Source: Shouchella clausii (GTDB lineage Bacteria; Bacillota; Bacilli; Bacillales; Bacillaceae_D). Taken from it: a stretch of DNA of 64,000 nucleotides. The DNA lies in contig NZ_CP019985.1 of the NCBI RefSeq assembly GCF_002250115.1, positions 868,001-932,000 on the forward strand, written 5' to 3'. Below the pieces are notes generated by a model that was given only the letters and a program-made list of their open reading frames with translations, did no database searches and was not told the origin of the DNA. The position numbers and the translations under genes are program-made. Within the stretch, counting starts at the first letter, position 1; each line of letters begins with the position of its first letter. Shown piece by piece: positions 39,101 to 50,575 of the stretch.

Positions 39101-39750
39101 CGATTTTCTCCTTTTTGACTTGCCTCTCTCATAACTAAAGAGCCGTTGCCTAACTCATAAATGTAATCACAAACTTTATAAATACGATCATCTTGATGTG
39201 ATGAGAAGAGAATTGCTTTATTCTTGCCTTTCTCTCGTGCTAACAACTTTTCAAACTTTTCAATGCTATTTGTATCTAATCCAATTGTCGGTTCGTCCAT
39301 TAACCAGTATTCTGCGCCACTAACCTCATACAGACCTAATAATACCCGCTGTTTCATGCCAAGCGAATACGTTTTGATAGGGATTTTAATATATTGATTC
39401 ATTTCCCAATAATCTACCACATCATCTATACATGCATTTTTATTAGACCATTCTCTTTGAATGAATGTTAAATAATCAAAGCCTGTCAAGTTAGGATCAA
39501 ACCATTCTGAACTTTCATAGTAAAACAGTTTCCGTTTTAATTCTGGCAAAGAATAGATTTCATGATTAGAAATGTAATAAATCGATCCTTTTGTTTCGCT
39601 GCGGATTCCTGCTATTGTCCGCAACAATGTCGTTTTTCCAGAACCATTTCGTGCTGATAACCCATAAATAAAACCTCTTTTCAGCTCAGCATTGCCATTA
39701 TAAAGAAGTTTTTCTCTAGTCACTAAGTCTAAATTCTCTATCTTTATCAT
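39097..39750 (-). CDS. ABC transporter ATP-binding protein
   Basis: About 217 residues with an intact ABC ATPase: Walker A GLSARNGSGKTT, signature YSLGMKQR, Walker B YWLMDEPT and a switch histidine in ILFSSHQDD. It energises the permease encoded next. The ATG at 39750 is 5-7 nt after GGAGGGTG, better than that at 39765. The pair has no regulator or structural-peptide gene beside it. Confidence 0.88.
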   Translation of the reverse strand: MIKIENLDLVTREKLLYNGNAELKRGFIYGLSARNGSGKTTLLRTIAGIRSETKGSIYYISNHEIYSLPELKRKLFYYESSEWFDPNLTGFDYLTFIQREWSNKNACIDDVVDYWEMNQYIKIPIKTYSLGMKQRVLLGLYEVSGAEYWLMDEPTIGLDTNSIEKFEKLLAREKGKNKAILFSSHQDDRIYKVCDYIYELGNGSLVMREASQKGENR

Positions 39751-39997
39751 TTTTTCACCCTCCATCTCCTTAGGCCAATAATGTCTCTTACGCGTATTGG
39801 AGCATAAAGACTTAGCAATTACGCTTCAACATTACCTCTAGAACGGCTAGACTTTATTTATCCCTTCAAATACGAACTTCCTTTAATTTATATAGAACTC
39901 CAAAATAATATTATCACAGAACGTTTTAATTTGTTCTAAAAATCAATGAAAATGAAAGTGAACATCAATTTTGAAACAAACACATTCTTATCTATCG

Positions 39998-40032
39998 AAA
40001 AAGGAGCCCCCTTATGGAGCTCCTCCTTTTTT
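39998..40032 (-). terminator. Terminator of the arabinose/GH4 operon
   Basis: AAAAAGGAG pairs with CTCCTTTTT across the element, with inner GGAGC/GCTCC pairing; on the minus strand it ends in TTTTT right after the GH4 stop. It also faces the ABC gene to the left. Confidence 0.75.
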
Positions 40033-41557
40033 ACTCGTTTGCAGAGTGAATGCTTTGCTCTGCAGCTGGACGCTTCATTGCTTTGTCTGCTTGACTGGCA
40101 TTTTTCATTGCTTCCGCTCGATTTTCTTTCATTTCGGCAACAGTCTTCGTTTTCAGGCGGGCTGCGCCGCTCGTGTCCTTTGTCGCTAGCCGTTGCTGCG
40201 TTTGTTGCCTTTGTTTGGCTTCGGCAATGCTTGTTTTATATTGGGGCAGCCATTTTTCTTGGGCAATGAGCATGTCGTCGACAAGCTGCCAAATTTCAGG
40301 TGGGGTGCATACGGCCCCAGTGAGTGGGTCCATCATAAACGCTTGCCGCAAGAGCTGGTCATCTCCAGCTACGGCTGCTTCTACCGCAAGGCGTTGGACA
40401 TTAATGCTCACGTTGCAAACGGCGGCGCAGCCAATGGGCAAGTCACCTATGACGGGCATATTGATGCCGTTTCTATCGACGTAGCCAGGGGCTTCAATAA
40501 TGCAATCAGAGGGCAAATTGGAGATGACGTTTTGGTTGACCACATTAAAATGCCCTCTGTAGATACGCCCTGTTTCTAACGCTTCAACAATATAAGAACC
40601 ATGTTCTTGGCCGCGCTCGCTTTCAGCAAAAACGAAAGCCGGCTCGTTCATCCAATTAGGAAAGTCTTCTTTAAACCAGTTGCGCCCTTCTTTGCAAACG
40701 CGCAAATAGCCACCGGTTTCGCCGTTAATCCACGTGCCGAGGTCAATCCAATCGCCAATTTCCTCTTGCCGTTTTCGGTACCAAGGTACATATTCGCTTA
40801 AATGGCCGTTCGATTCTGTGCTGTAATAGCCAAAACGCTTGAGCATATCGATGCGTACTTTTTCTGTTTTGCTGTATTCAGGGTGGTTTTCAAACGCTTC
40901 GAGCAACTTGCCCGTTAAATCTTCGCCGTCATGTTTGATTTGAATGTACCATGTTTGGTGATTGATACCGGCGCAGACAATGTCGACTTCTTCTGGCTGA
41001 AGCCCAAACACGTCGGCAATTTGACGATGGCCGCCTTGAACGCCGTGGCATAGCCCAACCGTGTTGACGCCGCCGAAGTGGTTGCACGCCCATGTAAGCA
41101 TCGCCATTGGATTGGCGTAATTTAATAGGAGGCAGTCTTGTTCAGCAACGTCACGGATGTCTTCGCAAATGGCGAGCATTTCATGGATGCCTCGTTGGCC
41201 GTACATAATCCCTCCTGCTGAAAGGGTATCGCCCACACATTGGTCGATGCCGTAACGGAGCGGAATATCGATGTCTTGCTCAAATGCTTCAAGTCCACCA
41301 ACGCGGACAACGTTAAAAATGTAACGCGCCCCTGTTAACGCTTCTCTACGGTCAAGGGTGGCGTGGATTTGAATAGGAAGGCCGTTTTCATTAATATCAC
41401 GTTGGCATAACTGTGTCACCATTTGCAAATTTTCCTGATTGATGTCTGTGAAAGCGACTTCGATTGTGGAAAAGGCAGAAACAGACAGCAAATCCCGCAA
41501 TAACATGCGGGTAAAGCCGATGCTGCCTGCGCCAATAAAGGCAACTTTAAATGGCAT
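40031..41557 (-). CDS. GH4 family glycosidase (MelA-like)
   Basis: About 508 residues, NAD- and metal-dependent glycoside hydrolase family 4: FIGAGSIGFTRML (NAD), LNYANPMAMLTWA, GLCHGVQGG with the metal-ligand Cys, and CAGINHQTW. GH4 alpha-galactosidases such as E. coli and B. subtilis MelA have CHSV here; CHGV is instead reported for uronidase-type members, so alpha-galactosidase versus alpha-galacturonidase/glucuronidase is open. Residues ~450-508 are a Lys/Gln/Ala-rich tail beyond the usual length. The ATG at 41557 is 8 nt behind AAAGGA. It is the last gene of the ChvE-GguAB operon. Confidence 0.85.
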   Translation of the reverse strand: MPFKVAFIGAGSIGFTRMLLRDLLSVSAFSTIEVAFTDINQENLQMVTQLCQRDINENGLPIQIHATLDRREALTGARYIFNVVRVGGLEAFEQDIDIPLRYGIDQCVGDTLSAGGIMYGQRGIHEMLAICEDIRDVAEQDCLLLNYANPMAMLTWACNHFGGVNTVGLCHGVQGGHRQIADVFGLQPEEVDIVCAGINHQTWYIQIKHDGEDLTGKLLEAFENHPEYSKTEKVRIDMLKRFGYYSTESNGHLSEYVPWYRKRQEEIGDWIDLGTWINGETGGYLRVCKEGRNWFKEDFPNWMNEPAFVFAESERGQEHGSYIVEALETGRIYRGHFNVVNQNVISNLPSDCIIEAPGYVDRNGINMPVIGDLPIGCAAVCNVSINVQRLAVEAAVAGDDQLLRQAFMMDPLTGAVCTPPEIWQLVDDMLIAQEKWLPQYKTSIAEAKQRQQTQQRLATKDTSGAARLKTKTVAEMKENRAEAMKNASQADKAMKRPAAEQSIHSANE

Positions 41558-41589
41558 TTGTTTCATCCTTTCTTTAGTAGGTGACCGCG

Positions 41590-42750
41590 TTATCCACGGC
41601 GCTTATTGACGACGTCGAAGGCGACAGCAGCCAATAGTACAAGCCCTTTAATAGCCTGCTGCCAATCGATGCCAAGTCCGAGAATCGACATGCCGTTGTT
41701 CATTACACCCATGACGAGGCCGCCGACAACAGCGCCAATGATCGTCCCGACGCCGCCATAGGCAGAAGCACCACCAATAAAGGCAGCCGCTATCGCATCG
41801 AGTTCGAATAAATTCCCTGCCCGTGGGGTGGCAGCATTTAGCCTAGCGGCAAAAATGAGGCCTGACAGCGCTGCAAGTATACCCATGTTGACAAACACAG
41901 CAAACGTCACGCGTTTTGTTTTAATCCCAGACAACGCGGCGGCTTTTTCATTCCCTCCAACGGCATAGATGTGGCGGCCAAACACCGTTCTTTTCGTGAC
42001 GAAGGCGTAAAAGGCAATCAAGGCGACAAGCAAGATAAGAATGTTTGGAATGCCGCGGTAACTGGCTAATACATAGGTAAACACTAAAATAACCGCTGCA
42101 ATGGCTACTAATTTCACAGCAAACCAAGCAGGACTAGCAACCGGCAAATCATGATGAAGCTGTTTCTTTCTCCCCTTAATTTGAATCGCGATCAAAACAG
42201 CTGTTAGCACAATTCCAAGGAACATCGAAAAAAGATGAATCGAATCGCCATTAAACAAATCAGGCAAAAACCCTGAGCTTAGTTGTTGAAAAGAAGGCGG
42301 ATAGGAAGCAATTGACTGACCTTCAAGCATGATTAACGTAATTCCTCTAAAAATGAGCATGCCTGCTAATGTCACAATAAAGGCAGGAATTTGAACATAT
42401 GCAACCCAAAACCCTTGCCAAGCACCAACGAGAGCGCCTGCAATGAGACAGATGAGAACAGCTAACACTGGATTGACATTTAACTCAATCATTAAAATCG
42501 CTGACAGCGCGCCGATAAAAGCGGCAACGGAGCCAACGGATAAATCAATATGGCCTGTGATGATAATCATGACCATTCCGATTGCCAGAATTAAAATATA
42601 GCTGTTTTGTAAAATGATATTTGTAATATTTAACGGCTGCAGCAAAATGCCATCCGTTAACAGCTGGAATAAGAGCATAATAAACAGCAACGCACAAGTC
42701 ATGCTATATTGGCGCACGTTGTTTTGGACAATATTAAGAAATGCTTTCAT
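41590..42750 (-). CDS. gguB: Multiple-monosaccharide ABC transporter permease
   Basis: 386 residues with about ten membrane segments and the CUT2 permease signature ([58 protein letters not shown]). It is longer than RbsC and of the GguB/MmsB/XylH type. With GguA and ChvE it imports L-arabinose, xylose or galactose. It overlaps gguA by 17 nt. Confidence 0.9.
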   Translation of the reverse strand: MKAFLNIVQNNVRQYSMTCALLFIMLLFQLLTDGILLQPLNITNIILQNSYILILAIGMVMIIITGHIDLSVGSVAAFIGALSAILMIELNVNPVLAVLICLIAGALVGAWQGFWVAYVQIPAFIVTLAGMLIFRGITLIMLEGQSIASYPPSFQQLSSGFLPDLFNGDSIHLFSMFLGIVLTAVLIAIQIKGRKKQLHHDLPVASPAWFAVKLVAIAAVILVFTYVLASYRGIPNILILLVALIAFYAFVTKRTVFGRHIYAVGGNEKAAALSGIKTKRVTFAVFVNMGILAALSGLIFAARLNAATPRAGNLFELDAIAAAFIGGASAYGGVGTIIGAVVGGLVMGVMNNGMSILGLGIDWQQAIKGLVLLAAVAFDVVNKRRG

Positions 42751-44284
42751 GGTGATCCTCCATTTCCATTGTCATTCGCCTCATCAAACGCTCTTGGGAA
42801 AGGTCTTTCTTTTCAAGTTCTCCTGTGATGCGCCCTTTGTTCATTGTATAAACACGGTCTGCCATGCCAAGTAGTTCTGGCAGTTCAGAAGAAATCAATA
42901 GAATTGCTTTTCCTTTGGCAGCAAGCTCGCGAATGAGCGTATAAATCTCATACTTTGCGCCGACGTCAATTCCACGTGTCGGTTCGTCTAAAATTAATAC
43001 ATCAGGGTCGGATAAAATCCATTTGCTTAACACGACTTTTTGTTGGTTGCCGCCACTGAGCTTGCCTGTTTCTTGCAAGATGGAATGCGCTTTAATTTGC
43101 AATTTCCTCATAAACGATTCTGCTACTTGTGTCTCTTTCATTTGATCGATGATTTGATTTTGGGAGACCGCAGGTAAGTTGGCCAGTGAGATGTTTTCTT
43201 TTATATCATTCATCAACACGAGCCCATAGGATTTTCGGTCTTCGGTCGCGTAGGCGAGGCCGTGATCGATTGCTGCCCGTACAGAAGGGATCGAGATGGC
43301 TTTGCCATCTTTCTTGATCGTGCCCGTTATGTTTGTGCCATACGATTTGCCGAATAAACTCATCGCCAGTTCTGTACGACCGGCACCCATTAAGCCAGCA
43401 ATGCCAACAATCTCGCCTTTCCTTACGTGCAAACTGACATCATGGATGATTTGCCGATCCCTTTGCACTGGATGAAACACATTCCAATTTTCGATCGAAA
43501 ACACGATATCGCCGATCTCACTTTGCCCTTCTGGATAGCGGTTTGTTAAGTCTCTGCCGACCATCCCTCGAATGATGCGGTCTTCGCTCACATCTTCCGT
43601 GTGCAAATCAAGCGTTTCTATTGTTTTGCCATCCCGTAAGATCGTAACCGAATCGGCGATTGCCTTAATTTCATTCAACTTATGGGAAATGATAATGGAC
43701 GTCACGCCTTGTTCTTTTAATTCCGCTAACAGTTTCAGCAAGTTTTCGCTGTCGCTTTCGTTTAGTGAAGCCGTCGGTTCATCTAATATGAGCAATTTTA
43801 CGTTTTTAGCGAGCGCTTTGGCGATTTCCACCAATTGTTGTTTGCCGACACCGATATGTTTAATCAGCGTCTGGTGTGATTCTGCCAATTTCACTTTTTT
43901 GAGGAGCGCTTGCGCTTTCGTTGCGGTCTCGGCCCAATCGATGATGCCTCGTTGTTTTTGTTCATTTCCTAAAAAGATATTCTCGGCGATGCTAAGCTCT
44001 GGAATTAGGGCAAGTTCTTGATGAATGATGACAATCCGTTTCTCTTCACTTTGTTTCAAGTCTTTAAAACGGCAGACTTCGCCTTCAAACAAGATGTCGC
44101 CTTCGTACGTACCGTATCCGTAAACACCGCTCAGCACTTTCATTAAAGTCGACTTTCCTGCGCCATTTTCCCCGCAAAGCGCATGGATTTCGCCTCGTTT
44201 TACTTTCAAATTGACATTGCTTAATGCCTTTACACCGGAAAATGTTTTGGTAATGTTATTCATTTCCAGTAACATATCGGCCAT
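42734..44284 (-). CDS. gguA: Multiple-monosaccharide ABC transporter ATPase
   Basis: About 516 residues with two ABC domains in tandem. The first has a full Walker A (GENGAGKST) and LILDEPTAS; the second has the degenerate [10 protein letters not shown] loop and [13 protein letters not shown] plus [13 protein letters not shown], the CUT2 pattern. The ATG at 44284 lies 6 nt behind GAGGTG. It powers the ChvE-GguB sugar importer. Confidence 0.92.
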   Translation of the reverse strand: MADMLLEMNNITKTFSGVKALSNVNLKVKRGEIHALCGENGAGKSTLMKVLSGVYGYGTYEGDILFEGEVCRFKDLKQSEEKRIVIIHQELALIPELSIAENIFLGNEQKQRGIIDWAETATKAQALLKKVKLAESHQTLIKHIGVGKQQLVEIAKALAKNVKLLILDEPTASLNESDSENLLKLLAELKEQGVTSIIISHKLNEIKAIADSVTILRDGKTIETLDLHTEDVSEDRIIRGMVGRDLTNRYPEGQSEIGDIVFSIENWNVFHPVQRDRQIIHDVSLHVRKGEIVGIAGLMGAGRTELAMSLFGKSYGTNITGTIKKDGKAISIPSVRAAIDHGLAYATEDRKSYGLVLMNDIKENISLANLPAVSQNQIIDQMKETQVAESFMRKLQIKAHSILQETGKLSGGNQQKVVLSKWILSDPDVLILDEPTRGIDVGAKYEIYTLIRELAAKGKAILLISSELPELLGMADRVYTMNKGRITGELEKKDLSQERLMRRMTMEMEDHHESIS

Positions 44285-44328
44285 TTGCTTCACCTCTTTT
44301 TGAGCAGGCGGCTATTAGCAAGCCGCTG

Positions 44329-45402
44329 TTATTGATCAAGCTGTGACGCCTCATAGTAGCCGCTGTCAATCAGCACTTCCTCGTAGTTGTCTTGATCTAC
44401 AACGACGGGCTCTTCCAAGAATGCAGGAACGACTTTCGCATTATTGTCGTACGTGTTTGTGTCATTGACTTCCGGTTCTTCCCCTTGGAGCACAGCTTCC
44501 GTCATCTCTACGGCCTTTTTAGCAAGCAGCCGCGTATCTTTAAAGACAGTCATGGCCTGTTCCCCTTTGATGACAGCATTGACTGCTGGGAGATCTGCAT
44601 CTTGTCCCGTTATAATCGGCATAGTATCGACGGTGTAGCCTGAATTTTTTAAAGAGGCGATAATGCCGATGCTTAACAAGTCAGCTGGCGCTAAAACTGC
44701 ATGAAGCTCTTCACCCCCTCCATAATTAGAGCTGAGCAAATTGTCCATCCTGCTTTGCGCTTTGGCGCCGTCCCAGCCTAAAATGGCAATCTGGTTGAAA
44801 TCCGTCTGACCACTTGGAACCACTAGCTTGCCTTGATCGATATAAGGCTGAAGAACGGACATCGCCCCTTTAAAAAAGAACGTCGCATTGTTGTCATCTG
44901 GAGAACCTGCGAATAACTCAATATTAAAAGGCCCCTCTTCTTCTTCGAGATTTAAAGCTTCTACAATGTACTCTCCTTGGAGCACGCCGACTTTATAATT
45001 ATCAAACGTGGCATAGTAATCGACGTACTCAGAATTCATGATTAAGCGGTCATACGAAATCACTGGGATGTTTTCAGCATTGGCGCTTTCGAGTACACTT
45101 GTGAGCGTTTCTCCGTCAATGGAAGCGATGACAAGGGCATCGACTCCTCTAGTGATCATATTTTCAATTTGCGAGAATTGGTTTTCGACAATATCTTCCG
45201 CATATTGCAAATCTGTGTCGTACCCTAACTCCTCAAAGTAGGCAACCATTTGGTTGCCATCCGCAATCCAACGTTCAGACGACTGGGTCGGCATCGCGAT
45301 TCCGATCGTCCCCTTGCTGCCTTCCTCCCCAGAGCTTTGCTGGATGCAGCCTGCTGTCATGAAAAGAAGGCTGGCTACAGCGCCAAGTCCAATTGCTTTT
45401 CG
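44329..45402 (-). CDS. chvE: Monosaccharide-binding lipoprotein (ChvE-like)
   Basis: About 357 residues, periplasmic-binding protein type 1 fold. It has a lipoprotein signal (FMTAGC, Cys20) and the motifs [21 protein letters not shown] and [11 protein letters not shown] typical of ChvE/XylF. The ATG at 45402 follows GTAGGAGG; the upstream frame to 45462 is noncoding. Given araBAD directly upstream, L-arabinose is the likely ligand. A perfect cre box lies 24 bp before the start. Confidence 0.9.
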   Translation of the reverse strand, partial: RKAIGLGAVASLLFMTAGCIQQSSGEEGSKGTIGIAMPTQSSERWIADGNQMVAYFEELGYDTDLQYAEDIVENQFSQIENMITRGVDALVIASIDGETLTSVLESANAENIPVISYDRLIMNSEYVDYYATFDNYKVGVLQGEYIVEALNLEEEEGPFNIELFAGSPDDNNATFFFKGAMSVLQPYIDQGKLVVPSGQTDFNQIAILGWDGAKAQSRMDNLLSSNYGGGEELHAVLAPADLLSIGIIASLKNSGYTVDTMPIITGQDADLPAVNAVIKGEQAMTVFKDTRLLAKKAVEMTEAVLQGEEPEVNDTNTYDNNAKVVPAFLEEPVVVDQDNYEEVLIDSGYYEASQLDQ

Positions 45403-45425
45403 CATGATGTGCCTCCTACTCAGTT

Positions 45426-45440
45426 TGATAACGCTTTCAA
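45426..45440 (-). promoter_or_regulatory. cre box upstream of chvE
   Basis: On the minus strand TTGAAAGCGTTATCA fits the CcpA consensus at every fixed position. It lies in the 160-bp gap after araA, which points to a separate catabolite-repressed promoter for chvE-gguAB-GH4. Confidence 0.75.
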
Positions 45441-45564
45441 TGTTATGGAGCTTGTTTCTCAAAATGCATATGCCTTTGGCTTGCTTTTCATACGCCTTTA
45501 TTTCGCTGATGAAAAAGCAAGAAGCTGTACCTTTGTCAGCCCCTTGCCTTTCTATAATGCTTGC

Positions 45565-47025
45565 TTAATAAGAGCGGCGGTTCCAAAAAAGTTCCTTTCT
45601 CACCTGGCCAACATTTGAATGGTCATCAATGACGATACATTCAATCCCCATAAGGCCAGCCCAGTCAGCCAATTGTTCTTTTGAAATCTCATAAGAAAAC
45701 ACGGTATGATGAGCACCACCAGCATAAATCCATGCTTCTGTCGCTTCCGAAAAAGAAGGAAGGGGCTTCCACAGCACGCTTGCTACCGGCAGCTTCGGCA
45801 TCTCATGTGGGTTTTCAACTGCTTCGACCTCGTTGGCGACTAAGCGAAAGCGAGAGCCCATATCAATAAGAGCCGCATTCAATGCACGGCCTGCTTTGCC
45901 TTTGAATACAAGCCGCGCTGGGTCCTCCTTATTCCCCATTGACAGCGGGGCAACCACAATCTCTGGTTTTTGGGCACTGATCGTCGGACAGACTTCGAGC
46001 ATGTGGGAGCCTAAAATCATTTCCTGTCCAGGTTCCAAATGATTTGTATAGTCTTCCATAAAGGATGTCCCTACGTTGCCTGCAAGCACTTTTAGCACAC
46101 GCAATAAGGCAGCTGTTTTCCAATCGCCTTCTCCAGCAAATCCGTACCCTTTTGCCATGAGACGTTGCACGGCGAGGCCAGGCAGTTGCTTCATGCCATG
46201 CAAGTCTTCAAACGTAGTCGAGAAAGCGCGGAAATCGCCTTGTTGCAAAAACCGCTCGAGCCCTATCTCGATTCGGGCTTGCTCTTCAACGGCCGCTATG
46301 TTTGCGTCAGGACGAAACGTATAAAGGTTCCGGTACTCATCCATTAAGGCGTTGACATCTTCTGTAGATACGCGATCAATGACTTCAACTAAATCGCCAA
46401 CCCCAAAGCCAGACACAGACCAGCCAAGCTTAATTTGTGCTTCGACTTTATCTCCTTCTGTTACAGCAACTTCGCGCATGTTGTCTCCAAAACGAGCGAC
46501 TTTTAGCTGTTTGCTCTCTTGATAGGCATTGACCGTTTTCATCCAGTCGCCTATCCGTTTCATAACGCGAGCATCTTGCCAATGGCCTGCTACGACTTTC
46601 CGGTCAATGTTCATTCTCGATACCATAAAGCCAAATTCACGATCGCCATGTGCAGACTGGTTCAAATTCATAAAGTCCATGTCAATGTCGCCCCACGGAA
46701 TGTCGCGGTTATATTGAGTATGGAAGTGGAGCATTGGCTTGTTTAACTCGTTTAGGCCAGCGATCCACATCTTTGCTGGCGAAAATGTATGCATCCACGT
46801 AATGATACCAGCACAGTTGTTGTCGCCATTGGCTGCGCGAAACAACTCAAGTATACGCTCAGGCGAGGAAGCCACTGGCTTAAGAACAAGCTCCTCTGGC
46901 AACTTTTCCTTGAGGCGCTCTACCATCACTTTGGAATGAGCCGCTACTTCATCAAGAGCCTCCTGTCCATAGAGCGGTTGGCTTCCGGTTATAAACCAAA
47001 ATTGATATTTTCCTTGTTTATGCAT
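45565..47025 (-). CDS. araA: L-arabinose isomerase
   Basis: A 486-residue AraA, matching the usual ~490-500 length. Typical segments are [12 protein letters not shown] at the start, [24 protein letters not shown] and [12 protein letters not shown]. It interconverts L-arabinose and L-ribulose with Mn. It overlaps the araB end by 8 nt. Confidence 0.95.
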   Translation of the reverse strand: MHKQGKYQFWFITGSQPLYGQEALDEVAAHSKVMVERLKEKLPEELVLKPVASSPERILELFRAANGDNNCAGIITWMHTFSPAKMWIAGLNELNKPMLHFHTQYNRDIPWGDIDMDFMNLNQSAHGDREFGFMVSRMNIDRKVVAGHWQDARVMKRIGDWMKTVNAYQESKQLKVARFGDNMREVAVTEGDKVEAQIKLGWSVSGFGVGDLVEVIDRVSTEDVNALMDEYRNLYTFRPDANIAAVEEQARIEIGLERFLQQGDFRAFSTTFEDLHGMKQLPGLAVQRLMAKGYGFAGEGDWKTAALLRVLKVLAGNVGTSFMEDYTNHLEPGQEMILGSHMLEVCPTISAQKPEIVVAPLSMGNKEDPARLVFKGKAGRALNAALIDMGSRFRLVANEVEAVENPHEMPKLPVASVLWKPLPSFSEATEAWIYAGGAHHTVFSYEISKEQLADWAGLMGIECIVIDDHSNVGQVRKELFWNRRSY

Positions 47026-48703
47026 GCACGGCTCCTCCTTTTGCTCTGCTACGCAACTGTTTAAGTGTCTTCATTACATCGTTTTCGCCCCTGCCAAAGT
47101 AATCATGAAGTTTGCTATATTCCTCGTATAAAGCCTGATATAAAGGGACATTTTCACGATTCGGTTTAAAGGAGCGCGCTTTCGTGTGGGCCATTTTTTC
47201 GGCAGCAGCAAATATCGTTTCATACCCGCCAGCTTCATGGCCTGCAGCAACACTTGCAAACATGGCAGCCCCAAGAGCAGGCGTTTGTTTTGAAGCAGCC
47301 ACTTTTATTTCAAGATTGGTGACATCGGCGTAAATTTGCATGAGCAACTCGTTTTTTTGTGGCAGCCCTCCGCAAGCATAAAGAACGTTCACCTCAACGC
47401 CGCTGTCTCTGAAAGCGTCAATAATTTTTTTCGTGCCAAATGCGGTCGCCTCCAGCAATGTTCGGTACAATTCTTCTGCTTTTGTTTGCAAGGTGTATCC
47501 TAAAATAAGCCCTGTCAAATTTGCATCGACAAGCGTTGAACGGTTTCCGTTCCACCAATCAAGAGCGAGCAAACCGGTTTCGCCAGGACGGTAAGCGGCC
47601 GCCTTTTCTTCTAGCAACGAATGAAGCGGTTTTCCTGCTTGTTCCGCTTCTTGTTTCAAGTCAGCGGGAATGCCGTGTTTCATCAGCCATGCAAATATAT
47701 CGCCAACCGCAGACTGCCCTGCCTCATAACCAAAGTATCCTGGCACAATGCCGTCTTCTACTACGCCGCACATTCCTTCGACTGCTCTTTCTTCTTTAGC
47801 CAATACAAGATGGCAAATCGATGTGCCCATTACCATAACCATTTTCCCTGGTGTGACAACGCCTGCGGCTGGGACAGCCACATGGGCATCGACATTCCCT
47901 ACCGCAACAGCCGTTCCAGGCTTAAGGCCAAGCGTTTCCGCCATTTCTACTGTTAATCCGCCGGCACGTTGGCCAGGGGCAAGGATATCACCGCGAAGTT
48001 TTGTCGTTGTCAGCCGGGCAAGGCCTGGATCTAGCGCGGCAAAAAAAGAGTCATCTGGATAGCCGTCGCGTTTATGCCACATCGCCTTATACCCTGCTGT
48101 ACAACTGTTGCGTACAATTGTGCCAGTGAGCTGCGCCACCACCCAATCGGTTGCTTCTAAGAAAGCATCTGCTTTCTCAAACATGTCGGGGTCTTCATTA
48201 AAAATTTGCCAAATTTTCGACACCATCCACTCGGATGAATATTTGCCTCCGTATCGAGCTAAAAAGGCCTCTTTTCGTTCCTCGGCAATGCGGTTGATTT
48301 CATCTGCCTCATCTTGGGCGGCATGGTGCTTCCACAACTTCACCCAACTGTGGGGCCTGTCGGCGAATTGGGGGTCAAAGCATAAAGGTTCTCCATGCTT
48401 GTCAATCGGAAGCATTGTACAGGCGGTAAAGTCAATGCCAATGCCAATCACTTGAGAAGCGCTTATTTCTGCGATCTCTACAACTTTTGGCACCGACAAA
48501 CGCAGTACATCTAAATAGTCACCAGGATGTTGCAATGCCCACTCCGGCTCGAGCGAACGCCCGCTGTCTGGCAAGCACTGATCGATAACGCCGTGTGCAT
48601 AGGGCGTTACATGTTCAGCCACTTCGGCGCCATTTTCTAAATCAACCAAGACTGCCCTCCCCGATTCAGTCCCATAATCAATTCCAATCGTGTAGCGCTT
48701 CAT
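47018..48703 (-). CDS. araB: Ribulokinase
   Basis: A 561-residue FGGY-family kinase. It has an N-terminal phosphate loop ([16 protein letters not shown]), [13 protein letters not shown] and a C-terminal ATP site ([21 protein letters not shown]). It phosphorylates L-ribulose. It overlaps araD by 4 nt and araA by 8 nt, so the genes are tightly coupled. Confidence 0.95.
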   Translation of the reverse strand: MKRYTIGIDYGTESGRAVLVDLENGAEVAEHVTPYAHGVIDQCLPDSGRSLEPEWALQHPGDYLDVLRLSVPKVVEIAEISASQVIGIGIDFTACTMLPIDKHGEPLCFDPQFADRPHSWVKLWKHHAAQDEADEINRIAEERKEAFLARYGGKYSSEWMVSKIWQIFNEDPDMFEKADAFLEATDWVVAQLTGTIVRNSCTAGYKAMWHKRDGYPDDSFFAALDPGLARLTTTKLRGDILAPGQRAGGLTVEMAETLGLKPGTAVAVGNVDAHVAVPAAGVVTPGKMVMVMGTSICHLVLAKEERAVEGMCGVVEDGIVPGYFGYEAGQSAVGDIFAWLMKHGIPADLKQEAEQAGKPLHSLLEEKAAAYRPGETGLLALDWWNGNRSTLVDANLTGLILGYTLQTKAEELYRTLLEATAFGTKKIIDAFRDSGVEVNVLYACGGLPQKNELLMQIYADVTNLEIKVAASKQTPALGAAMFASVAAGHEAGGYETIFAAAEKMAHTKARSFKPNRENVPLYQALYEEYSKLHDYFGRGENDVMKTLKQLRSRAKGGAVHA

Positions 48704-49407
48704 CCTTTTGTCTCTCCCCTTTCCTGCCCGTAATAGGCATGTTCTCCGTGCTTTCGCAAATAATGGCGATCGAGAAGCTGTTGTGAAATGCGTTCGGCAT
48801 TTGCGTTAAGCCCGATTGTATGAGCTGCCATTTGCGCCACCTCTTCGAGCACAACCGCATGGTAGACCGCTTCTTTCGGCGAGCGCCCCCATGTAAACGG
48901 TGCATGGCCGTGGACGAGAACAGCGGGTGTCTCAAGTGGATCTTGAAAACGGAATGTCTCGGCAATTACATGGCCCGTCTCTTTCTCATAAGCGCCATTG
49001 ATTTCTTCTGGCGTCATTTTTCGCGTACATGGCACTTCCCCGTAAAAATAGTCTGCATGAGTGGTCCCAAAGGGAGGAAGGGACATGCCCGCCTGTGCCC
49101 AACTTGTTGCCCACCGAGAATGGGTGTGGACAATCCCTTGTATATCTGGAAAGGTTCGATATAGAACGAGATGTGTCTCAAGATCCGATGAGGGGTTGAG
49201 CTTCCCTTCAACAAGTTCACCATCAAGGGTAACGACAACAATATCTTCTACATGCATCTCGTCGTAGTCTAATCCGCTTGGTTTAATGGCAACAAGGTTG
49301 TTTTCACGGTCAATGCCACTGGCATTTCCCCACGTGAATGTGACAAGCCCGTGTTTCGGCAAACTTTGATTTGCTTCCCATACTTGGCGTTTAAGAACGT
49401 CCAACAT
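48700..49407 (-). CDS. araD: L-ribulose-5-phosphate 4-epimerase
   Basis: About 235 residues of the class II aldolase/adducin fold. The zinc ligands are in [12 protein letters not shown] and the later [21 protein letters not shown] binds phosphate. It gives D-xylulose 5-phosphate. The ATG at 49407 follows AAGGTG by 6 nt and lies inside the araM end. Confidence 0.95.
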   Translation of the reverse strand: MLDVLKRQVWEANQSLPKHGLVTFTWGNASGIDRENNLVAIKPSGLDYDEMHVEDIVVVTLDGELVEGKLNPSSDLETHLVLYRTFPDIQGIVHTHSRWATSWAQAGMSLPPFGTTHADYFYGEVPCTRKMTPEEINGAYEKETGHVIAETFRFQDPLETPAVLVHGHAPFTWGRSPKEAVYHAVVLEEVAQMAAHTIGLNANAERISQQLLDRHYLRKHGEHAYYGQERGETKG

Positions 49408-50575
49408 GAGTTTCACCTTCTTTTTTCATTGTTGTGCCTTCACGATAAAGACGCAAAAGCGTATAACGGTCTCTCAGCAAATAGGCGTGCTGTAAGCTTT
49501 CCTCAACAAGTTCTGGAGCAATCGGTACGAGAGCTTCGTTCCACCCTGCCTGCTCAAGCAGCGCTTTTACATCGTCAGGGTCTGGCAATGCTTCAACAAG
49601 AGCAATCACTTGCTTCGCTTCGTCGTCGCCCAAAAACCGATGTACGTCTGGAAGCACAGTGTTCTTATAAAAGCGGTTGATGATTTGCGTCGATAAGCCA
49701 ACTTTTGCGCCGTGCAGCAACTGCTTTTTCCCTAGTCTAAGCGCTTCCATTTCCCAGTAATGGGAAAGATGGTGCTCGGCACCTGAAGCAGGATGGGAAT
49801 AACCAAACAAGGCCATTGCTAAACCGGATGTAAGCAGGCTTTCCATCAGTACCTGCACGCCCGCAGACGTCCTCTTGCCAATGTCTGCGACTTTATCGAC
49901 ACAAGCAGAAAGAGCCTCCTCTGTTAAATCAGCTACCAAGTCGGAATAGGCCTCACTTTTTAGAAGAGAGCCAATTTTCCAATCGAATAATGACGTATAC
50001 TTGCCGACCATATCGCCAAATCCAGCAGCAATCAAAGCAGGAGGTGCGTGTTGCAAAACAACCGTGTCGGCAAATAAAGCAATTGGCGCGACAAGTTGAT
50101 ATGTTTTTTTCGAGCCTTGTACGACAATCGGCGCACCGAGAGAAGTGAAGCCATCCACAGATGGGGCAGTCGGTATCGACACAAACGGTTTGTTCGTTTT
50201 GCCACTTACAAAGCGGACGATGTCATGAATCGTTCCCGCGCCGACAGCGACAAGCAACTTCGTCGATTGCTCTACTTTTAGCATGACGCTAATAAGGGAC
50301 GCTTCGTCGGCGATGATATCGCCATTGCTGTTCGGCTCCAATAGATGCCAGTCTGCTTTAACGCCTTTTTGGCATAAGTGGTCATGCAAATCGCTTCCTG
50401 CAGCTTTGTAAGTATGGGAATCAGCAACAAGGACAACGCCTGATTCGGCTTGCTTGGCTATGAAAGCAGCCGCTTCGTGCAAAGCCCCTTCTGCCACGAC
50501 AATTTGCTCGAGTGGCAAAGGATACAAGTCATCTTTTGAGGCGCGAATCCGTGCTTTTAACGCTGAGATATTCAT
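49391..50575 (-). CDS. araM: Glycerol-1-phosphate dehydrogenase
   Basis: 394 residues of the iron-type/glycerol dehydrogenase family. It has [15 protein letters not shown] and [18 protein letters not shown], typical of AraM. B. subtilis AraM is a nickel-dependent sn-glycerol-1-phosphate dehydrogenase that lies in the ara operon, as here; its link to arabinose is unclear. It overlaps araL by 4 nt and araD by 17 nt. Confidence 0.9.
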   Translation of the reverse strand: MNISALKARIRASKDDLYPLPLEQIVVAEGALHEAAAFIAKQAESGVVLVADSHTYKAAGSDLHDHLCQKGVKADWHLLEPNSNGDIIADEASLISVMLKVEQSTKLLVAVGAGTIHDIVRFVSGKTNKPFVSIPTAPSVDGFTSLGAPIVVQGSKKTYQLVAPIALFADTVVLQHAPPALIAAGFGDMVGKYTSLFDWKIGSLLKSEAYSDLVADLTEEALSACVDKVADIGKRTSAGVQVLMESLLTSGLAMALFGYSHPASGAEHHLSHYWEMEALRLGKKQLLHGAKVGLSTQIINRFYKNTVLPDVHRFLGDDEAKQVIALVEALPDPDDVKALLEQAGWNEALVPIAPELVEESLQHAYLLRDRYTLLRLYREGTTMKKEGETHVGRS

